Source: Gardnerella vaginalis 1500E (lineage in GTDB: Bacteria; Actinomycetota; Actinomycetes; Actinomycetales; Bifidobacteriaceae). Taken from it: DNA of 64,000 bases. The notes under the pieces were generated by a model. The model was not told where the DNA came from and searched no databases. It saw nothing but the letters and a program-made list of their open reading frames with translations. This document shows, one piece after another, positions 55,755 to 64,000 of the stretch; positions within the stretch are counted from its first letter, which is position 1, and each line of letters opens with the position of its first letter. The stretch covers positions 1 through 64,000 of the forward strand of contig NZ_ADES01000027.1 of NCBI RefSeq assembly GCF_000263595.1. Reading direction: 5' to 3'. Position numbers and translations under genes: made by a program.

Positions 55755-58514
55755 TTACTTCTTTTTTGCAGGAGCTTCGCCAAGTTCGCTTTGAGCAACA
55801 GAAACGTTTACGTTAGCTGCATCAGATTCCGCAGATTCAGATTCAGAAGAATCTCCAGTATCTGCAGCCTTAACAGCGTTAAGCTTTACTTCTCCAGTAA
55901 CGCGACCCGCTTCAGCAACGTCATCCAAAGTAGCTTCAACAGCCTTATAAGCGTTTTCTGCTACGTTCAAAGTCACTTGCAAAATAGGAGTCTTCACAGA
56001 AACTTTTGCTTCGGACTTAATCTTGCGCAAAGTAGCCAAAGCCTCACCTGCATAAGCCAAAGTGTCTGCAGAAACACCGTTTGCAGCAGCCTCGTAAGCC
56101 TTAGCGCATGGCCAGCTTGCACGATGCACAGAACCTTCGCCGTCATGCATCCAGCTCCACACTTCTTCCGTAGCGTAAGGCAAGTAAGGAGCAAGCAGGC
56201 GAGCCAAAGCATCGAGCGCAAGACCAAGAGTTGTGCGAGCAGACTTTACAGCAGCTTCGCTTGGAGTACGTCCAGTGGATTCTGCAGTACCGTAAGCACG
56301 ATTCTTTGCAAGCTCAATGTAATCGTCACAGAACTCCCAGAAGAAGGTTTCGATTGCTTCCAAAGCCTTAGAATGCTCGTAAGATTCAAGCGCATCAGTT
56401 GCAGTACGAATAACGGATGCAAGCTTTGCCATAACAGAGCGATCCAAAACTTCCGTAACGTCTGCAAAATTCCAGTCCGCTGTAGCAGACTCAAGAACCT
56501 GATGCTCCTCATCTTCGCGGCCAATTGCGAGCGCAAACTTCGTAGCGTTCAAAAGCTTAATCGCAAGACGGCGACCAATCTTCATTTGACCTTCGTCGTA
56601 AGTTGCATCCAAGCCGAGTTTTGCAGAAGTTGCCCAGTAGCGTACAGCATCCGCACCAAACTCTTCAATTGGCTTATTTGGCACAACCACGTTGCCCTTA
56701 GATTTAGACATCTTCTTGTGGTCTGGGTCAAGAATCCAGCCAGAAAGCGCAGCATGCTTCCAAGGCAAGCAGCCGTTTTCAAGATGCGCGCGGTCAACCG
56801 TGCTAAATAGCCAAGTACGAATAATATCCTGGCCTTGTGGGCGCAAATCCATTGGGAAAGTAGCCTTAAACAAAGCTTGATTTTCCTCACCTGGCTCTTC
56901 CCAACGAGTCACAATTTGTGGAGTTAAGGAAGATGTTGCCCAAGTGTCCATAATGTCTTGCTCAGCAGTAAAGCCGTTTGGCTGATCTCGCTGAGATTCG
57001 TCGAATCCTTCTGGAACGTCAATAGTTGGGTCGATTGGCAAACGATCTTCGCTAGGCGTCAAAGGATGCTCGTAATCCACTTCCCCATTTTCGTTTACCG
57101 GATACCAAAGTGGGAATGGTACGCCGAAGAAGCGCTGGCGAGAAATAAGCCAGTCACCGTTCAAACCGTGAACCCAATTCTCGTAGCGCACGCGCATAAA
57201 GTCTGGGTGGAAGTTAAGTTCCTTGCCGCGCTCAATAAGCTCAGCGTTCAGCTTTTCGTCCGTGCCGCCGTTCTTTAAATACCACTGGCGAGAAGTGACG
57301 ATTTCCAAAGGCTTATCGCCCTTTTCGTAGAAGTTCGTCATACGCTTTGTTGGCTTTGGATCGCCTTCCATATCTCCAGCAGCTTGCAAAGCTTCAACAA
57401 CTTCCTTGCGAGCAGAGAACGTGGTTTTACCAGCAATTTTCTCAAACATTTCACGGCCAGACTCATCCGTAATCCAATCAGGAGTGGTCATCACAATGCG
57501 GCCGTTACGCTGAATAATTGGTCGAGTTGGCAAACTCAAGTCGCGCCACCACTCAACGTCTGTTACGTCACCGAAAGTGCAGCACATTGCAATGCCGGCA
57601 CCCTTGTCCATTTGAGCAGCAGAATGAGCCAAAATCGGAACCTTCACCTTAAACAGTGGCGAATAAACTTCCTGACCAAAGTACTTCTTGTAACGCTCAT
57701 CTTCTGGATTTGCAATCAAAGATGTGCAAGCAGCAAGTAATTCTGGGCGCGTGGTTTCAATATAAATTGGCGTACCATCTTCGAAACGGAACGCAATCTT
57801 ATGGTAGAAACCAGGATATTCGCGCGATTCAAGCTCTGCCTGAGCAACAGCAGTCTGGAATGTAACATCCCACAAGCCTGGAGCATCTTTTTGATAAGCT
57901 TCTCCGCGCGAAAGATTGCGCAAGAATGCTTTTTGTGCAACTCGGCGAGGCTGCTCGCCAATAGTGTGGTAAGTTTGCGACCAGTCTACAGAAAGACCAA
58001 GCCTGCGCCACAAAGCTTCAAAAAGCTTCTCATCTTGGGAAGTCAAGCGCTCGCAAAGCTCAATAAAGTTCTGTCGGCTTACAGGAACCTGATCTTTAGC
58101 TTCAATCTTCTTGCCTTCCGTGCCTTCAAACGGCGGCTTAAAATCAGGATCATATTTAAGCGAAGTATCTACTCGCACGCCGTAATAGTTTTGCACGCGG
58201 CGCTCTGTTGGCAATCCGTTATCATCCCAACCCATTGGGTAGAACACGTCAAAGCCTTGCATGCGCTTATAACGTGCAATAACATCCGTATGCGTGTAAG
58301 AGAATACGTGACCTACATGCAAGTGGCCACTAACGGTTGGAGGTGGAGTATCAATAGAATATACGGCCTTGCGGTCGCGGGAATTATGGAAAGCGTAAGT
58401 TTTAGCTTCGTCCCAATTACTACGCCACTTGTCTTCAAGACCATCAACACCAACCTTGTTAGGCAAAGGTGTTAAATGTGCGTGTTTTACTGCGTTATTA
58501 TCCTGTTCACTCAT
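55755..58514 (-). CDS. valS: Valyl-tRNA synthetase
   Basis: This 919-residue class I synthetase charges tRNA-Val. The HIGH motif is in TPPPTVSGHLHVGHVFSYTH, and the KMSKS motif is in KKMSKSKGNVVVPNKPIEEF. The editing domain carries TTRPELLAACTSLI. The usual C-terminal coiled coil is short and replaced by a Glu/Ser/Ala-rich tail. No T-box is seen in its short upstream gap of 47 bases. Confidence 0.97.
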   Translation of the reverse strand: MSEQDNNAVKHAHLTPLPNKVGVDGLEDKWRSNWDEAKTYAFHNSRDRKAVYSIDTPPPTVSGHLHVGHVFSYTHTDVIARYKRMQGFDVFYPMGWDDNGLPTERRVQNYYGVRVDTSLKYDPDFKPPFEGTEGKKIEAKDQVPVSRQNFIELCERLTSQDEKLFEALWRRLGLSVDWSQTYHTIGEQPRRVAQKAFLRNLSRGEAYQKDAPGLWDVTFQTAVAQAELESREYPGFYHKIAFRFEDGTPIYIETTRPELLAACTSLIANPEDERYKKYFGQEVYSPLFKVKVPILAHSAAQMDKGAGIAMCCTFGDVTDVEWWRDLSLPTRPIIQRNGRIVMTTPDWITDESGREMFEKIAGKTTFSARKEVVEALQAAGDMEGDPKPTKRMTNFYEKGDKPLEIVTSRQWYLKNGGTDEKLNAELIERGKELNFHPDFMRVRYENWVHGLNGDWLISRQRFFGVPFPLWYPVNENGEVDYEHPLTPSEDRLPIDPTIDVPEGFDESQRDQPNGFTAEQDIMDTWATSSLTPQIVTRWEEPGEENQALFKATFPMDLRPQGQDIIRTWLFSTVDRAHLENGCLPWKHAALSGWILDPDHKKMSKSKGNVVVPNKPIEEFGADAVRYWATSAKLGLDATYDEGQMKIGRRLAIKLLNATKFALAIGREDEEHQVLESATADWNFADVTEVLDRSVMAKLASVIRTATDALESYEHSKALEAIETFFWEFCDDYIELAKNRAYGTAESTGRTPSEAAVKSARTTLGLALDALARLLAPYLPYATEEVWSWMHDGEGSVHRASWPCAKAYEAAANGVSADTLAYAGEALATLRKIKSEAKVSVKTPILQVTLNVAENAYKAVEATLDDVAEAGRVTGEVKLNAVKAADTGDSSESESAESDAANVNVSVAQSELGEAPAKKK

Positions 58515-58561
58515 GAACTGAATATTAGAAACTCAGTTCGACAACGCAAATCTTACGCTTT

Positions 58562-60139
58562 CTACTTCACGCTTACATCGTGCAATGGAAGCAGCTGATC
58601 TGTCATATTCTGTGTGTAACCGCTTATATTAGACTTTACAGCCATTATGCTTTTACGAGCATAAAGCCAGTGCGCTGCAGCATTATTGCTTACTTCACGC
58701 GCATAAGCACGAACATTTGCTTCATATTCGGAAGCATTTCTTGAGTGGACTGCATTCTCCCAAGCCTGCTGAGCTCTAGAATCCTGCAAAACAAACGGCG
58801 AGCCACTTTCTGCAAAAGCACCTTCATCTAAAGTATTACTCAAAGTTGTAAGAGCAATATCATATTTGCCTTCGCTTATACGCTGTTGCAAAGTTTTTTG
58901 ATCAACCTCTTCAAGATTGACCTTAAAACCACTTACAGAGCCAATTTGCTTCGACAGTTCGCGGCCAACATCGCCTTCACCTTGTGGAACAAGGAAGCTA
59001 ATAGTTCCTAAATAATTTGAGCTGAAGTAATGGAAAAGTGGACCAGCTTTTGAAGGATTATAAGGATACAATCCAGTTAAATCTTCATATCCTGTTGAAA
59101 GAGGATCAATAGGTCCACCTACAGGAACGCCACCATTACCATCGGCAGACATCACTGTTTGCATATTCATAGCGTATCGAGCAGCTTTACGCGCTTGCTC
59201 ATCACAGAAAATAGATGCAACAGTCGAGTTAAATGCGAGGAATCGAACGCGAGTGCTTTGACCTTCAACCATTTTTGTATTCGCAATAGCAGCAAGACGC
59301 TTGTTTTCATTGCCTTCAAGCGGAACAGCCATCTGAATATTGCCCTTTTCCATAGCATCTGCCAAAGCGGTATCACTATCAAAATATTGCAAAGTAATAC
59401 TTGCGCAAGATGCAGGCGTACCCCAATATCTATTGTTGCGCACAAGTACCAAAGAATGTCCTTTATTGTAACTGCTAACAGTAAAAGGACCAGTTCCTAA
59501 AGCACCATTCGCATAATCAATAGCAACAGCTTTAGTGTCATACACTATTCCAGCTCTACCCGAAAGTCGACGTAAAAGTAAAGCGTTAGGCTTTGTGAGC
59601 GTAAAAACTACAGTATGATTATCTGGGTTAGCAACTGTTTTAATAGTGTTTAAAGCTTCATAACCTGGATAATTATTAGTAATTCCTTGCTGCAATGATT
59701 GCAACACAGAATCCGAATTCATAACGTCACCGTTGGAGAATCGCACACCTTGGCGCAAATTAAAACGATACGTTAATCCATCTTGAGAAACATCCCAAGA
59801 CTGTGCCAGACCAGGCTGCAAACTGTTATCGTCACCACGTTTTACAAGAGTTTCATACACGTTGCCAATTAACGCCTGCTGCAAAGAATCACTGCTATCT
59901 TTACGAATATCAAGAGAATCTGGAGCCGTTCTTAATCCGACTTTTAATACAGAATTACCAGCAGGATGCGTAAAAGAATCAATAGGCGAACGCCCCTGGT
60001 ATATCTGCCATCCACACCACAAAACACCAATCATTACTACAGAGACAACCATGAATACAACCCATGGAACCCAACCTGCACTAGAACGACTATGAGATGA
60101 TCTGTAAGTACGATATGCGTATTTGCCTGTTCTTGACAT
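58562..60139 (-). CDS. Family 5 solute-binding protein (oligopeptide type), membrane-anchored
   Basis: This 525-residue protein has the SBP family 5 fold: VLKVGLRTAPDSLDI, ALIGNVYETLVKRG and GLAQSWDVSQDGLTYRFNLRQGVRFSNGD. It is held by an uncleaved-looking helix (about 24-47) in place of a lipobox, and a Ser/Arg-rich cytoplasmic end of about 20 residues. Family members bind peptides, nickel or other ligands. No permease or ATPase genes are next to it, so it is an orphan. It lies close upstream of valS. Confidence 0.88.
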   Translation of the reverse strand: MSRTGKYAYRTYRSSHSRSSAGWVPWVVFMVVSVVMIGVLWCGWQIYQGRSPIDSFTHPAGNSVLKVGLRTAPDSLDIRKDSSDSLQQALIGNVYETLVKRGDDNSLQPGLAQSWDVSQDGLTYRFNLRQGVRFSNGDVMNSDSVLQSLQQGITNNYPGYEALNTIKTVANPDNHTVVFTLTKPNALLLRRLSGRAGIVYDTKAVAIDYANGALGTGPFTVSSYNKGHSLVLVRNNRYWGTPASCASITLQYFDSDTALADAMEKGNIQMAVPLEGNENKRLAAIANTKMVEGQSTRVRFLAFNSTVASIFCDEQARKAARYAMNMQTVMSADGNGGVPVGGPIDPLSTGYEDLTGLYPYNPSKAGPLFHYFSSNYLGTISFLVPQGEGDVGRELSKQIGSVSGFKVNLEEVDQKTLQQRISEGKYDIALTTLSNTLDEGAFAESGSPFVLQDSRAQQAWENAVHSRNASEYEANVRAYAREVSNNAAAHWLYARKSIMAVKSNISGYTQNMTDQLLPLHDVSVK

Positions 60140-60188
60140 AGTTCATAGTTTATATCAACAACTGAATGTAGAACAACACACAATTGCA

Positions 60189-60860
60189 TTAAACGAATAT
60201 ATTAGACGAAGGACATGTTGTTTTTAGAGGGCATGAAGCGCATCTGGGATTGCGAGCAGTGCATATTTTTCTGCCGTGCAAAATAAGACGGTGAGAAAGA
60301 TTAGTCCAATCTGCAGGGTCAAAATAAGATGTTATTTCCTTCTCAATAGATTCTGGATTTGCATACTTTTTAGGCTTATTGCAATCTCTACGCCAACCTA
60401 AACGGCCTGTGACGCGTATTACGTGAGTATCTACAGGAAAACCAGGCAATCCAAAAGCATTCCCTCTAACAACATTAGCCGTTTTACGACCAACTCCAGG
60501 CAAAGATGTTAAATCTTCCATTCTTGAGGGGACTACGCCATGAAAATCGCTTTCCAAACGCACAGACAGCGCAATAATATGCTGAGCTTTTACTCGATAA
60601 AATCCAAGAGGTTTAATAATAGATTCGACTTGCTTAACTGAAGCCGCAGAAAGCGAACGTGAATCTGGAAAAGTATCAAAAAGTTCCGGAGTTACAGAGT
60701 TAACTCGCTTATCGGTTGTTTGAGCGCTTAAAACAGTAGCAATAAGCAGCTCAAAAGGATTAGAAAAATTAAGCGCACATTTAGGATCAGGTATTTCCTT
60801 GCAAAGAAGCGCATACTCTTCGTGCATACGCGCAAGTTTTTCCTGTTTTGATTCTTTCAT
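60189..60860 (-). CDS. nth: Endonuclease III
   Basis: This 223-residue DNA glycosylase/AP lyase removes oxidised pyrimidines. The helix-hairpin-helix LPGVGRKTANVV holds the catalytic Lys, VDTHVIRVTGRLGW holds the Asp, and the four-Cys iron-sulfur site (C-x6-C-x2-C-x5-C) is intact near the C-terminus. It follows the regulator gene by nine bases, so they probably share a transcript. Confidence 0.96.
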   Translation of the reverse strand: MKESKQEKLARMHEEYALLCKEIPDPKCALNFSNPFELLIATVLSAQTTDKRVNSVTPELFDTFPDSRSLSAASVKQVESIIKPLGFYRVKAQHIIALSVRLESDFHGVVPSRMEDLTSLPGVGRKTANVVRGNAFGLPGFPVDTHVIRVTGRLGWRRDCNKPKKYANPESIEKEITSYFDPADWTNLSHRLILHGRKICTARNPRCASCPLKTTCPSSNIFV

Positions 60861-60869
60861 ACTACAACT

Positions 60870-61718
60870 TTATAAGTTCGTTGAAGAAACATCTGCATTA
60901 GATACAGTATCTTGTAAATTTTTAGAGACACTGTCCGAAGCACTGGAATCAGAAGTTAATTCACCATTTGAATCGTTGGGAGCATCTTCATTCACATCGC
61001 TATTTTCTTCCGCCTCAGACGGATCAAAACGATACCCAACATTTCTTACCGTACCAATTAAATGCTCGTACTCAACACCAAGCTTAGCGCGAAGACGTCG
61101 AATATGAACGTCAACTGTTCGAGTGCCACCGTAGTAGTCGTATCCCCAAACTTCCTGAAGCAAATGTGCTCTAGTAAACACTCTCCTAGGATTCTGCACA
61201 AAATACTTTAGCAATTCAAATTCTTTATAAGCTAAATCAACAGGACGGCCATGCAAACTCACTGTATAACTGCGCATATCAACAACAAGATCACCTGAGC
61301 GCATTGTTCCATCATCAACAGCAGAATCATTAATTTGAGAATCATGAGATTGAACGAACGACCCATTACTTGCAATACGCTGAGAAGCTAAGCGCAATCT
61401 TCCTTCTACTTCCGCAGGGGAAGCGCTTGTAAGAACAACGTCATTAATATTCCACGAGGAATTTACTACAGTAAATCCACCTTCTGTAAGAACTAATACG
61501 ACTGGAACTGTAATATTTTCAGCACGCAAAATAGCGCATAAAGATTTAACCAAAGCCAAATCTTCACGAGCATCAATTAGAAGAACTGTTTGCGCAGGAA
61601 GTTTAGATAAACTTGCAGAATCTAACGAAAGGACGCGCACTCTATGAGAAAGCAGTGCCAGAGAAGGCAAAACAGTTGCCGGAGAAGCGCACGAAGTCAT
61701 CAACGTAATATCGGTCAT
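60870..61718 (-). CDS. glnR: GlnR-type winged-helix regulator
   Basis: This 282-residue regulator has a degenerate receiver-like N-terminal domain (about 1-115) without the acidic pocket and phosphorylation context of a normal receiver. A winged-helix domain follows (about 148-242) with DLAYKEFELLKYFVQNPRRVFTRAHLLQEVWGYDYYGGTRTVDVHIRRLRAKLG, which closely matches the nitrogen regulator GlnR of Actinobacteria. The acidic Ser/Asp tail is unusual. A role in nitrogen or related metabolism is inferred. The nth gene lies nine bases downstream. Confidence 0.82.
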   Translation of the reverse strand: MTDITLMTSCASPATVLPSLALLSHRVRVLSLDSASLSKLPAQTVLLIDAREDLALVKSLCAILRAENITVPVVLVLTEGGFTVVNSSWNINDVVLTSASPAEVEGRLRLASQRIASNGSFVQSHDSQINDSAVDDGTMRSGDLVVDMRSYTVSLHGRPVDLAYKEFELLKYFVQNPRRVFTRAHLLQEVWGYDYYGGTRTVDVHIRRLRAKLGVEYEHLIGTVRNVGYRFDPSEAEENSDVNEDAPNDSNGELTSDSSASDSVSKNLQDTVSNADVSSTNL

Positions 61719-61991
61719 GTGATGCCTCCAGCCAACAAATAATGTAATGCCAAATACAAGCCTTTACAGGAATTGTAAACCATGCTACGAAAAATATCGA
61801 CTTACCTTTAATTTATTTCGCATAAAGTTGCGTCAACAATACAGCAATCCAAAAGTTCTGTGTAATCAACAATCGCAAAAAATAAGTGCAGGTTGTAAGC
61901 TACATTAGTAATAAGAAATAAGTAATATGTAGCAAGTTTATACATATATTACTATTCATAAGAGCGAATATTTACCTTAAATAGGAGTGCT

Positions 61992-62783
61992 ATGAGCGAC
62001 GAAACACATATCTGCAATAAACAAGTGCAGAACGATGCTACTTCTTGTACTAGCACTCAAAAACAAGCACATATTCCTCACACTAATTTTCTAGCAATGA
62101 TTGCAAGCCAGATTTTTGTTGTGATGCTAATTGCAGGAGCATCTGCACTACCAATAGCAACAGCAAAAATAACTCTTGTTGTTTGCGCGCTTATACTTTT
62201 AGCTTTCCTTACTTTTTGGCCGCTGCACGGAAATGTTATTGATCGAGCTATTGCTTTACTATCCTGCATAGCTTCAGCATGGTGCGCAACTCTTGCGCTA
62301 AAAGGCTGGCTTCCACAAAGCGTTATTATTGACAATGAAACTGTTTCAATGAGTAAATTCATTGCAGCAATACGACCTTATGAACGCTGGTCTGTGTCAT
62401 TTGCGCTAATTCTTGTAGCAGCAACATTCATAACTTTCTTAAGACAAATGTTACGCGAAAACCGCACAAATTTAGTTAGAAACCTTTCTCACACTCTAAC
62501 AGCAAGTATTGCTTGTGCAGCTCTTCCCGGCTGGATGTTTTTGCCTTCTATTATTAGATTTATGCCATCTTTGCGCAACACAGAAGGCGGAATATTTGTT
62601 GCTGCACTATGCATATTGATGGTAATTTTGCTTTCCGGACTATCGTATTTGTGGGTTAGAAATAATTGCAAAAACTACTACGAAAATAACGTGACTAACA
62701 ACATTGCTATTTCGTTACTTCCAATAATGTTTTCAGGAATGTTGATTTATATTGCAGGACTTGGTATGCTAGTGGTTGCATGA
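61992..62783 (+). CDS. Multi-pass membrane protein, unknown
   Basis: This 263-residue protein has about seven hydrophobic segments after a Gln/Ser/Thr-rich N-terminus of 30 residues. I recognise no family and see no enzymatic motif. AGGAG lies about seven bases before the ATG. It is divergent from glnR, sharing a roughly 270-base AT-rich intergenic region, and ends at a strong plus-strand terminator. Confidence 0.75.
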   Translation: MSDETHICNKQVQNDATSCTSTQKQAHIPHTNFLAMIASQIFVVMLIAGASALPIATAKITLVVCALILLAFLTFWPLHGNVIDRAIALLSCIASAWCATLALKGWLPQSVIIDNETVSMSKFIAAIRPYERWSVSFALILVAATFITFLRQMLRENRTNLVRNLSHTLTASIACAALPGWMFLPSIIRFMPSLRNTEGGIFVAALCILMVILLSGLSYLWVRNNCKNYYENNVTNNIAISLLPIMFSGMLIYIAGLGMLVVA

Positions 62784-62799
62784 AAATGCATTATAGGTT

Positions 62800-62858
62800 T
62801 CCCTTGTGAGTTTATTTTTTTAACTATTTTTTCCATGAACTCACAGGGGAATTTTTTT
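62800..62858 (+). terminator. Terminator after the membrane protein gene
   Basis: TTCCCTTGTGAGTT pairs with AACTCACAGGGGAA (one G-T pair) and seven T follow. The loop is long and T-rich. Confidence 0.82.
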
Positions 62859-62874
62859 ATTCAAAAAGCGAAAC

Positions 62875-63369
62875 TTATTTTTCGCTTTCTTCCAGACGCT
62901 TGCGAGCCGCGACGATTTCCTTCTCAGCTTGATCTACACCAGCCCAGAAGTCACCAGGAAGAACTTCCTTACCTGGTTCCAAAGCCTTGTACTGCTCGAA
63001 GAAGTGCTTAATTTCTGCCTTGTGATACTCGTTCACATCATCAACATCCTTAATGTCGTCGAAACGAACGTCTGCTGGAACGCACAAAACCTTATCGTCT
63101 CCGCCAGCTTCATCAACCATGTGATACAAGCCAACAGCGCGGCACTCAACAACGCATCCTGGGAATACGGAGTTTGGAATCATAACAAGAGCATCAAGCG
63201 GATCGCCATCTTCGCCCAAAGTTCCTTCAATGTATCCGTAATCATCTGGGTAACCCATTGCTGTGAAAAGGGTACGATCCAAGAAAACACGACCGGTTTC
63301 GTGATCCACTTCATACTTGTTCTTAGAACCACGTGGGATTTCTACCACAACGTTAAAAGTTTCTGCCAT
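62875..63369 (-). CDS. ppa: Inorganic pyrophosphatase
   Basis: This 164-residue soluble family I pyrophosphatase hydrolyses pyrophosphate. [29 protein letters not shown] and [18 protein letters not shown] carry the metal and substrate residues. The ATG at 63369 is used because AAAGGAG precedes it; the frame is open to 63405. The length is typical of actinobacterial members. Confidence 0.96.
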   Translation of the reverse strand: MAETFNVVVEIPRGSKNKYEVDHETGRVFLDRTLFTAMGYPDDYGYIEGTLGEDGDPLDALVMIPNSVFPGCVVECRAVGLYHMVDEAGGDDKVLCVPADVRFDDIKDVDDVNEYHKAEIKHFFEQYKALEPGKEVLPGDFWAGVDQAEKEIVAARKRLEESEK

Positions 63370-63558
63370 TTTGGCTCCTTTATTATCTTTAATAACAATT
63401 GACACAACTGTTATATTTCACTTTAGCGCGCACTAAAGAAAGCATTATTTCAAAACACGCTTTGAGGTTCAAAAGTGTCGAAAGACACAGTTATTATGGC
63501 TCTGTTTTACACATAATATGTGCACATACAAAAGCATGGTTGACGAAGCGCAGGCAAG

Positions 63559-64000
63559 ATGACAAAAAAGAAACGCGTGAATACTCCCACTGTTTCACTG
63601 GCCAATAAAAACTTCCGCCAAAAGGAAGCTGAGGCAGCAAATAATGCTAGTAAAACACTCGTAAATAAAAAGCTTGCAAATGAAAGCGCTAAATCAACTA
63701 ATACTGTTAGTGAAGTAAAAAATCAGGTTGAATCTAAAAGAAATCCTGCAATAGATGGATTGCGCGCTTTAGCAATTATTGGAATTGTTTGCTTCCATAT
63801 GCGTCCAATCGTACTTTCTGGAGGATTTTTAGGAGTAACGCTATTTTTAGTTTTAGCTGGATACTTTTGTACACATTCCATACTTCGCTATTTAGACTCT
63901 CAAAAAAGTGCCGAAACTAGCAGCAGTACAAGCGCCAAAACAAACGGAAATACAAGTAGCAATGCAAACAGCATTGAGAAAAGTAAAACAAAAACTGGCG
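63559..64000 (+). CDS. Acyltransferase 3 family membrane protein (partial, runs off window)
   Basis: The frame opens at ATG 63559 and is still open at the window end (147 codons). An Asn/Lys/Ala-rich N-terminus of about 70 residues is followed by NPAIDGLRALAIIGIVCFHM and GGFLGVTLFLVLAGYF, the start of the acyltransferase 3 (OafA/OatA) membrane domain. Family members transfer acyl groups to cell-surface sugars. A Ser/Thr/Asn-rich loop after the second segment is unusual and repetitive. Start choice is by context only; no strong ribosome-binding site is seen. Confidence 0.82.
   Translation, partial: MTKKKRVNTPTVSLANKNFRQKEAEAANNASKTLVNKKLANESAKSTNTVSEVKNQVESKRNPAIDGLRALAIIGIVCFHMRPIVLSGGFLGVTLFLVLAGYFCTHSILRYLDSQKSAETSSSTSAKTNGNTSSNANSIEKSKTKTG

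Noticed and set aside
58515..58561. T-box in front of valS (and argS, gltX)
   Set aside because: The upstream gaps are too short or filled by terminators of the preceding gene, and no T-box core was seen.

Overview
The window looks like a chromosomal segment of a low-GC member of the Bifidobacteriaceae, most like Gardnerella. This is inferred from the actinobacterial gene set (a GlnR-type regulator, a DivIVA-domain coiled-coil protein, a PNPase with an Arg/Asp tail, MurA, Pst transport), the AT-rich codon use and the LAxTG sorting signals. No rRNA operon, integrase, transposase or CRISPR array is visible. Nearly all genes lie on the minus strand.

Region 1 (1-6,830) is a surface-protein region. 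Two wall-anchored proteins (127-861 and 5295-6047) share an identical signal peptide, LAKTG sorting tail and upstream and downstream flanks but have unrelated middles. Each has a run of ten G between a TTGACT -35 and a TATGTT -10, the classic arrangement for transcriptional phase variation. Between them are a DUF4143-type AAA ATPase, a collagen-like LPPTG protein and several families of palindromic intergenic repeats.

Region 2 (6,830-28,740) is mostly core. It holds rplJL with an L10 leader, a purine-type permease, pstSCAB, mtnN, a DAHP synthase, a C1 aminopeptidase, a DivIVA-like protein, pcp, pgeF, an aldo/keto reductase, pnp, rpsO, dedA and tRNA-Ala. Four strong hairpins sit in a row between the aminopeptidase and the DAHP synthase genes.

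Region 3 (28,740-41,290) carries a large membrane-anchored surface protein beside a transmembrane Ser/Thr kinase, then murA, a phosphoesterase, tRNA-Gln, tRNA-Glu, gltX, a histidine phosphatase, a GtrA protein and a small homologue of the cytokine MIF. A free-standing promoter plus terminator at 36,356-36,490 suggests a small RNA.

Region 4 (41,272-46,066) is a small accessory island bounded by a perfect 17-bp direct repeat that copies the 3' end of the MIF-like gene. It carries a leucine-rich-repeat surface protein preceded by fifteen CTGC units, a KilA-N gene, a truncated Bro-N gene and two decayed copies of a DNA methyltransferase fragment. No integrase is present.

Region 5 (46,090-64,000) begins with an alpha-glucan uptake and cleavage operon (LacI regulator, GH13 enzyme, two permeases, binding protein). 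It continues with brnQ, argS, valS, a peptide-binding protein, nth, glnR, a membrane protein, ppa and the start of an acyltransferase that runs off the window.

The most novel signal is the set of surface-protein loci with on/off or length-variable DNA: two poly-G promoters, one tetranucleotide tract in a leader, one poly-T leader tract and several in-frame coding repeats. Together they suggest a phase- and sequence-variable surface repertoire.
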